From Herbiconiux sp. A18JL235 (GTDB taxonomy: Bacteria; Actinomycetota; Actinomycetes; Actinomycetales; Microbacteriaceae), in contig NZ_CP162511.1 in NCBI RefSeq assembly GCF_040939305.1, positions 1,488,001 through 1,552,000 on the forward strand: DNA of 64,000 bases, in the 5' to 3' direction. Positions 59,590 to 64,000 of this stretch are shown here, in pieces; within the stretch, counting starts at the first letter, position 1; every line of letters begins with the position of its first letter. Both the position numbers and the translations under genes were made by a program. The notes under the pieces were generated by a model. That model searched no databases. It was not told the origin of the DNA and worked only from the letters and a program-made list of their open reading frames with translations.

Positions 59590-60575
59590 CCGGTGTCACC
59601 CTGACCGAGATCGAGGCCGTCGTGACCGCCGCGGAGGTGGTGGCGACCGACGTCGTGCTGCTCACCCTCCGGGCCGCCGACGGCTCCTCCCTCCCCGCCT
59701 GGACCCCGGGCGCCCACCTCGACGTCGAGGTGCAGCCCGGCGTCGAGCGCCAGTACTCGCTCTGCGGCGACCCCACAGACCGCAGTGTCTATCGGATCGC
59801 CGTGCTGCGCGAGCCCGACGGCCGCGGCGGCTCGCTTCACCTCCACGCGCACGTCGCCGAGGGCTCGACGCTCCGGGTGCGGGGGCCGCTCAACCACTTC
59901 GAGCTCTCTCTGCCGCCCGCCTCGACCCCGCTCCTGCCGCACTACGTGTTCGTGGCGGGCGGAATCGGCATCACGCCGATCCTGCCCATGGTGCGTGCCG
60001 TCGCCGCGGCGGGCGTGTCGTGGGAGTTGCACTACGCGGGTCGCTCGCTCGAGCGCATGCCGTTCGTCGACGAACTGGTGACCTCGTACGGCTCGCGGGT
60101 CTCGGTGTACACGCCCGAGCACGGCCGGCGACTCGACCTCTCGTCGCTCGACGGCGGGTCGGTGTCGCGCCCCGTCGCGGTCTACAGCTGCGGCCCGGCA
60201 CGGATGCTCGCCGAGCTCGAACAGGTCGCCGCCGCCGCAGCGTGGCCGTCGGGCACCCTGCACCTCGAGCGCTTCGAGGCCAAGGAGATGACCGAACCGG
60301 TGCGGCACGAGGCTTTCGAGGTGGAGCTCGAACTCTCGGGGCTGACCATCGAGATACCGCCCGACCGCTCCATCCTCGAGGTGGTGGAGGAGGCCGGGGT
60401 GCTCGTGCTCTCGTCGTGCCGCGAGGGCACCTGCGGCACCTGCGAGACCCCCGTCGTGTCTGGAGAGGTCGACCACCGTGACTCGGTGCTCACCCCCGAC
60501 GAGCAGGAGGCGAACGAGGTGATGATGATCTGCGTGTCGCGGGCTGCCTGCCCGAGACTGGTGCTGGAGCTGTAG
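59586..60575 (+). CDS. Phthalate-dioxygenase-reductase-type flavin/2Fe-2S protein (VanB-like)
   Basis: 329 residues from ATG 59586. The order is a flavin domain (RQYSLCGDP, about 55-63), an NAD domain (FVAGGIGITPILPM, about 118-131), and a C-terminal plant-type ferredoxin with CREGTCGTCETPVVSG (about 278-293) and a fourth Cys near 318. Such proteins pass NADH electrons to a Rieske oxygenase. No oxygenase gene is adjacent, so its partner is unlinked or it serves one of the enzymes of the leftward operon. Coupled to the XRE-cupin gene. Confidence 0.9.
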   Translation: MTGVTLTEIEAVVTAAEVVATDVVLLTLRAADGSSLPAWTPGAHLDVEVQPGVERQYSLCGDPTDRSVYRIAVLREPDGRGGSLHLHAHVAEGSTLRVRGPLNHFELSLPPASTPLLPHYVFVAGGIGITPILPMVRAVAAAGVSWELHYAGRSLERMPFVDELVTSYGSRVSVYTPEHGRRLDLSSLDGGSVSRPVAVYSCGPARMLAELEQVAAAAAWPSGTLHLERFEAKEMTEPVRHEAFEVELELSGLTIEIPPDRSILEVVEEAGVLVLSSCREGTCGTCETPVVSGEVDHRDSVLTPDEQEANEVMMICVSRAACPRLVLEL

Positions 60576-60629
60576 GGCGCGGTCCGGGCGGTGCGCGCGT
60601 GCCGCGGCCCGAGCGGGTACGCGGCGCGG

Positions 60630-60780
60630 CCTGCGGCGTGCGGCGTGCGGCCCTGCGGCTCCCGGCCTGCGGCGTGCGGCTGCCGGCGTGCGGCGTGCGG
60701 CTGCCGGCCTGCGGACTATGGCTCCCGGCCTGCGGCGTGCGGCTGCCGGACTGCGGTGTGCGGCGTGCGGCGTGCGGCTC
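60630..60780. repeat. 21-bp tandem repeat (minisatellite) in a convergent gap
   Basis: About six or seven degenerate copies of a 21-bp unit of the form CTGCCGGCCTGCGGCGTGCGG fill the 207-base gap between the reductase and the next amidohydrolase. Read in frame it would give LPACGVR heptads, but no ribosome site or start supports translation. Copies differ by a few bases, consistent with slippage. Confidence 0.75.
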
Positions 60781-60782
60781 CG

Positions 60783-62090
60783 TCAGCGGGCGTCGAGGAG
60801 CGCTCGCAGCTCGGCGGCGATGGCGCGGTCGTCGTCGGCGACGAGGCGGTAGTCGCGCACGACGACCCGCCCGGCCACCACCACGTGCTTCGGGCGCCTC
60901 CCGGGAGAGGCCCAGAGGAGACCCGCCACCGGGTCGGCGACACCGGCATCGGCGACGCCCGACACGTCCCAGACGCAGAGGTCGGCGGCGGCACCGGGGC
61001 GAAGATGCCCGAGTTCGCTGCGGCCGAGGCCGATCGCCGAGCCCTCGGTGGCCAGGCCGAGCACGGTGCGGGCGTCGAGGGGTCGCCCCGCCAGCGGCGC
61101 GACCTGCATTGCCAGACGTGCGTCGGCGAGCAGATGCCCTGCGTCGTTGCTGCCCCCGCCGCTCGTACCGAGGCCCACGGGCACTCCGGCGTCGAGCAGG
61201 GCGGCGACGGGGGCGACGCCCCAGCCCATCGGCAGGTCGCATCCGGGTGCGTGCGTCGCGGTCACGCCCTGGGCGGCGAGGAGCTCGATCTCGCGCTCCG
61301 TCACGGCGCAGAGGTGGGCGAGGGTGACGTCGGGTGCGATCCAGCCCCACTCCTCGAGCAGCTCGATCGGTCGTCGCCCGTACTTCTCCAGGGCGATCGC
61401 GACGTCGACCTGCTCGTTGGCCTGCGTGCGCCGACGGAGTCCACGTCGCTCCGCGACCTCGCCGAGCAGCCGGAACGTCGCCTCACTGTCGCTGTGCACG
61501 CCGGCCGGGCCGACCGCCAGCTGCAGCAGGCCATCGTCGCTCACACCGCCCACCGCATCCGGAAGCAGCGCCTCGGCAATGGCGTCGGCCGAGGCGGCGG
61601 CCTCCTCAGGGTCGTCGCGGGCCGAGCCGCGCACGAAGGCGAGGCGGCCACCGAGCTCGCGGGCGGCGCCCGCGGTGGCACGGGCCATGGACACCGTGTC
61701 ACGTCCCGAGGGCCAGGTGAGATGGTGGTCGGCGACGGTCGTGACGCCGTTGAGGAGGCCCTCCGCGACCCCGACCCTCGCCGCGACACGGGCGAGCTCG
61801 GGATCTATGCCGACAGCGGCATACGCCGCGGCCATCGTGGGGAGCCAGACGTGCATCGGCACCCCACGGGTGCCAGGGAGCGTGCGGAAGGCACTCTGCA
61901 GGAGATGGTGATGGGCGTTCACGAGCCCGGGGGTGACCACGCAGCCCGAGGCGTCGAGGCGCTCGGCTGCCGCCAGGTCGCCCGGGTCGACGGCGCCGGG
62001 GCTCAGCACCTCCTCCGCCACGACGAGATCCCCGCCCGTCTCGGTCTGCGAGTCGATCATGATGCGGAAGGCGTCGTGCACGATGAGCAT
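60783..62090 (-). CDS. Amidohydrolase-family protein (AtzA/8-oxoguanine-deaminase-like) with altered metal site
   Basis: 435 residues. Overall it resembles 8-oxoguanine deaminase and the triazine hydrolases: NAHHHLLQS (about 58-66), a HH pair in VADHHLTWPSGRD, a His in LAHLCAV, THAPGCDLPMGWG, and GSNDAGHLLADARLA. The usual HxHxxE is here RTQANEQ, so both histidines are replaced and only Glu remains. The usual TDG aspartate is TSG. Two metal/catalytic ligands are therefore lost, and deaminase activity is doubtful. It is divergent from xdhC. Confidence 0.82.
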   Translation of the reverse strand: MLIVHDAFRIMIDSQTETGGDLVVAEEVLSPGAVDPGDLAAAERLDASGCVVTPGLVNAHHHLLQSAFRTLPGTRGVPMHVWLPTMAAAYAAVGIDPELARVAARVGVAEGLLNGVTTVADHHLTWPSGRDTVSMARATAGAARELGGRLAFVRGSARDDPEEAAASADAIAEALLPDAVGGVSDDGLLQLAVGPAGVHSDSEATFRLLGEVAERRGLRRRTQANEQVDVAIALEKYGRRPIELLEEWGWIAPDVTLAHLCAVTEREIELLAAQGVTATHAPGCDLPMGWGVAPVAALLDAGVPVGLGTSGGGSNDAGHLLADARLAMQVAPLAGRPLDARTVLGLATEGSAIGLGRSELGHLRPGAAADLCVWDVSGVADAGVADPVAGLLWASPGRRPKHVVVAGRVVVRDYRLVADDDRAIAAELRALLDAR

Positions 62091-62285
62091 GGTGCCGTTC
62101 TAACACGCCCATGTGTCGGGCTGATTGCGCAGATGACGGGTTCGTTACCGTGGTGCTGCGGACTACAGGGCGCCCGGTCGGCGGCGTTAGGGTGAGGTCA
62201 CGCGCACCCGCACCCGCACGCGCACCCGCGCTGCGGCGCGGCCTTCCCGGGGCGGGGTGCACGATCAGACTCAGGAGGAGAACGG

Positions 62286-63557
62286 ATGCTCGAGCTGGCC
62301 CGCCCCCTCCTCGCCGCTCTCGAGACGGGGGAGCGGCTCGCGGTCGCGACGGTGGTCGCCGTGGACGGCAGTGCACCGCGAGCGCTCGGCACGTCGATGG
62401 CGGTGACCGTCGACGGGCGGGTGATGGGGAGCATCTCGGGCGGTTGCGTCGAGGGTGCCGTCTACGACGCGTGCTGCCGGGTGCTGGAATCCGGCCGGCC
62501 GGAGCTGTGCGAGTTCGGCTTCAGTGATGACGACGCCTTCGCCGTCGGTCTTGCGTGCGGTGGACGGCTCACCGTGTGGGTTCAGCAGCTCGCGCCCGAA
62601 GGGCAGCCTGGTGCGGTCGATGCCGCCCTCCGGGTCGAACTCGAGCGGGCGCGCGACAAGCGGGCGGCGGGCCTGGCTGTGCTGATCGGCGCCGACCCGG
62701 TTCGCCTCGTGGGGGCGCACTCGGGTGTGGTGGTCTCCGCCCAGGGGTCGGGCGGTGAGCGGTCGGGCGGCGAGAGGTCGCGCGGCGAAGGGCCGCAGGT
62801 GGAGGAATCGCGGGCCGGGGGGCCGCGGGATAAGGAGTCACGGGCGGAGGCGCCGCGGGGTGAGGGGGCGCGGGGCATCGCGTCGCTGCTCGACGTCGAC
62901 ACGCGGGTGGCTGCCGAGCTCTCGGGGGCCGTGCGGGCCGGGCTGTCGTCGCGGCGCGCCATCGAGTGCGAGGGCGAGGTGCTCGATGCCGTGCTGCTCG
63001 TCTCCGCCCCGCCCCCGCACCTCATCATCTTCGGGGCGGTCGACTTCTCGGTGGCGCTGTCGAACGCGGCGGCGCTGCTCGGATACCGCACCACCGTGTG
63101 CGACGCCCGCCCCGTGTTCGCCACGCCCGAACGCTTCCCCGCGGCCGAGGTGGTCAACCGCTGGCCCACCGACTACCTCGCCGAGGCCGAGATCGACGAG
63201 CGCACGGTCGTGTGCATCCTCACCCACGACGACAAGTTCGACGTGCCACTCATCGAGGCGGCGCTCGCGCTTCCCCTCGCCTACGTGGGCGCGATGGGCT
63301 CGAGGCGCACGCACGAGCGGCGACTGAGCGCCCTGCGCGAGCGCGGCGTGGCGGAGGATGCTCTCGCTGCCTTGCACTCGCCGATCGGTCTCGATCTCGG
63401 TGCGTCGTCGCCTGAGGAGACGGCGCTGTCGATCCTCGCCGAGGTGCTCGCGGTGAAGACGGGTGCGAGCGCGCGCCCGTTGCGCGAGACGTCGGGGGCC
63501 ATCCACCGGCCGGCCGCCGACGCCGAACCGACGCGGGTCGCCGAGGTCGCTCGGTGA
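62286..63557 (+). CDS. xdhC: XdhC/CoxI-family molybdenum-enzyme maturation protein
   Basis: 423 residues with a very strong AGGAGGAG site. The N-terminal XdhC/CoxI domain includes SGGCVEGAVYDAC (about 55-67), and the C-terminal Rossmann-like domain starts HLIIFGAVDFSVAL (about 241). XdhC sulfurates and inserts molybdopterin into xanthine dehydrogenase. A Gly/Glu/Arg/Ser-rich insertion of about 45 residues (about 155-200) separates the domains. With the MobA-like gene it implies a molybdenum hydroxylase beyond the window. It overlaps the next gene by GTGA. The 195-base gap upstream holds a short CGCACC simple repeat (about 62201-62230). Confidence 0.9.
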   Translation: MLELARPLLAALETGERLAVATVVAVDGSAPRALGTSMAVTVDGRVMGSISGGCVEGAVYDACCRVLESGRPELCEFGFSDDDAFAVGLACGGRLTVWVQQLAPEGQPGAVDAALRVELERARDKRAAGLAVLIGADPVRLVGAHSGVVVSAQGSGGERSGGERSRGEGPQVEESRAGGPRDKESRAEAPRGEGARGIASLLDVDTRVAAELSGAVRAGLSSRRAIECEGEVLDAVLLVSAPPPHLIIFGAVDFSVALSNAAALLGYRTTVCDARPVFATPERFPAAEVVNRWPTDYLAEAEIDERTVVCILTHDDKFDVPLIEAALALPLAYVGAMGSRRTHERRLSALRERGVAEDALAALHSPIGLDLGASSPEETALSILAEVLAVKTGASARPLRETSGAIHRPAADAEPTRVAEVAR

Positions 63558-64000
63558 GCGCCGGGCACTCGCCCGTCGACGCCCCACCGCTGACGCCACC
63601 GTTCATCCGCACGGTCATCGAGGGTGCCCACGTCGCGACCGTCGACCCGTTCGGCACCGAGTTCGAGAGCGGGCACGTCGTGGTCGACGGGGCCGAGATC
63701 GTGGCGGTGGGGCCGGGCCCGGCCCCTGTGTGGGCCACTGCAGGCGAGGCGAGCCAGGCATCCGACTCCGGCCACGCATCCGGGCTCGCCCGCGCATCCG
63801 GTTCCGGCCGCGCAGCCGAACCCGGAGGCGCATCCGGCTCCCGTGCCGCGTCGGTTCCCACCCGCGTCGAGCGGGTCGACGGCAGCGGGCACCTGCTCAC
63901 CCCGGGGCTCATCAACACCCACCACCACCTGTACCAGTGGCTCACCAGAGGCATCGCGCAAGACGCCATCCTGTTCGACTGGCTCACCGCGCTCTACCCC
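63554..64000 (+). CDS. 8-oxoguanine deaminase-like amidohydrolase, 5' part (continues beyond window)
   Basis: The GTG at 63554 overlaps the xdhC stop and the frame is open to the window end (149 codons). After an N-terminal strand with GAHVATVDPFGTEFE comes the metal motif NTHHHLYQWLTRG (about 124-136) and LFDWLTALYP, the signature of 8-oxoguanine deaminase and hydroxyatrazine-type enzymes. Here the HxH is intact. A Ser/Ala/Gly-rich insertion of about 45 residues (about bases 63722-63860) with four CGCATCCG words interrupts the small N-terminal domain. It would convert oxidised guanine to urate. Confidence 0.82.
   Translation, partial: MSAGHSPVDAPPLTPPFIRTVIEGAHVATVDPFGTEFESGHVVVDGAEIVAVGPGPAPVWATAGEASQASDSGHASGLARASGSGRAAEPGGASGSRAASVPTRVERVDGSGHLLTPGLINTHHHLYQWLTRGIAQDAILFDWLTALYP

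Noticed and set aside
62145..62165. GlnR box between the 60783 amidohydrolase and xdhC
   Set aside because: GTTAC is present but the second half site (GCTGC) matches too poorly.
60590..62195. Long plus-strand frame through the minisatellite and opposite the amidohydrolase
   Set aside because: Composition is that of a shadow frame. There is no ribosome site, and the minus-strand gene has recognisable family motifs.
1..64000. tRNA, rRNA or prophage genes
   Set aside because: All intergenic gaps are under 250 bases, and none shows a recognisable tRNA arm pattern, rRNA sequence, integrase or phage structural gene.

Overview
The window is chromosomal DNA from a very GC-rich actinobacterium, most likely of the family Microbacteriaceae. 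The signs are an FbiC-type fused FO synthase plus the rest of coenzyme F420 synthesis, a YidC paralog beside a DUF6412 gene, a cysteine-free L32, and many promoters whose TAnnnT -10 box lies 6-7 bases before the start codon (leaderless mRNAs). The word GGATGCG/CGCATCC is also conspicuously frequent. The genus cannot be fixed from sequence alone. I see no rRNA, tRNA, CRISPR, prophage or insertion sequence, and no gene-free stretch over 300 bases.

Layout. 1-8.2 kb: 3' part of recG, an unknown conserved gene, coaD, an F420-dependent oxidoreductase overlapping cofE, a YidC/DUF6412 pair, a hexapeptide acyltransferase-like gene and cofC. 8.1-13.4 kb: a glycerol regulon (SorC-type repressor, glpD, glpF, glpK) with paired CATATG operators. 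13.5-19.8 kb: fbiC, guanine deaminase with a mono-oxygenase-like membrane protein, and cofD. All four F420 steps (cofC, cofD, cofE, fbiC) are therefore inside the window, but in separate transcription units. 19.8-22.2 kb: small lipoprotein, VOC and MerR/TipAS genes. 22.2-32.3 kb: a MocR-type regulator divergent from a reductive-pyrimidine catabolic operon: ureidopropionase, dihydropyrimidinase, an LLM flavin/F420 oxidoreductase, a complete NitT/TauT-type ABC importer and a class III aminotransferase. 32.5-36.2 kb: lysR, then yceD-rpmF-rnc-mutM.

36.2-64 kb is a nitrogen-scavenging region. It holds acetamidase, an AtzH-like/amidase fusion, ureidoglycine-glyoxylate aminotransferase, allantoate amidohydrolase and an RpiR regulator. 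Next come uraD, uraH, uricase and allantoinase, then a MetV-MetF fused methylene-THF reductase and a 2-oxoacid decarboxylase. After that a leftward operon carries an ABC importer, a CodA/AtzC-like amidohydrolase, an FAD oxidase, a creatininase-family hydrolase and a PdxH-like flavoprotein, divergent from an XRE-cupin regulator with an iron-sulfur reductase. The window ends with an odd amidohydrolase, xdhC and the start of an 8-oxoguanine deaminase-like gene.

Common control is suggested by sequences matching the actinobacterial GlnR box (gTnAC-n6-GaAAC). Two match fully, upstream of the acetamidase gene and of the leftward ABC/amidohydrolase operon. Weaker versions precede the aminotransferase, uricase and pyrimidine operons. 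Three long palindromes sit in tail-to-tail gene gaps, two of them sharing a core word. The most novel candidates are the 51.6-60.6 kb catabolic unit, the amidohydrolase at 60.8-62.1 kb with two substituted metal ligands, and the F420/LLM enzyme inside the pyrimidine operon.
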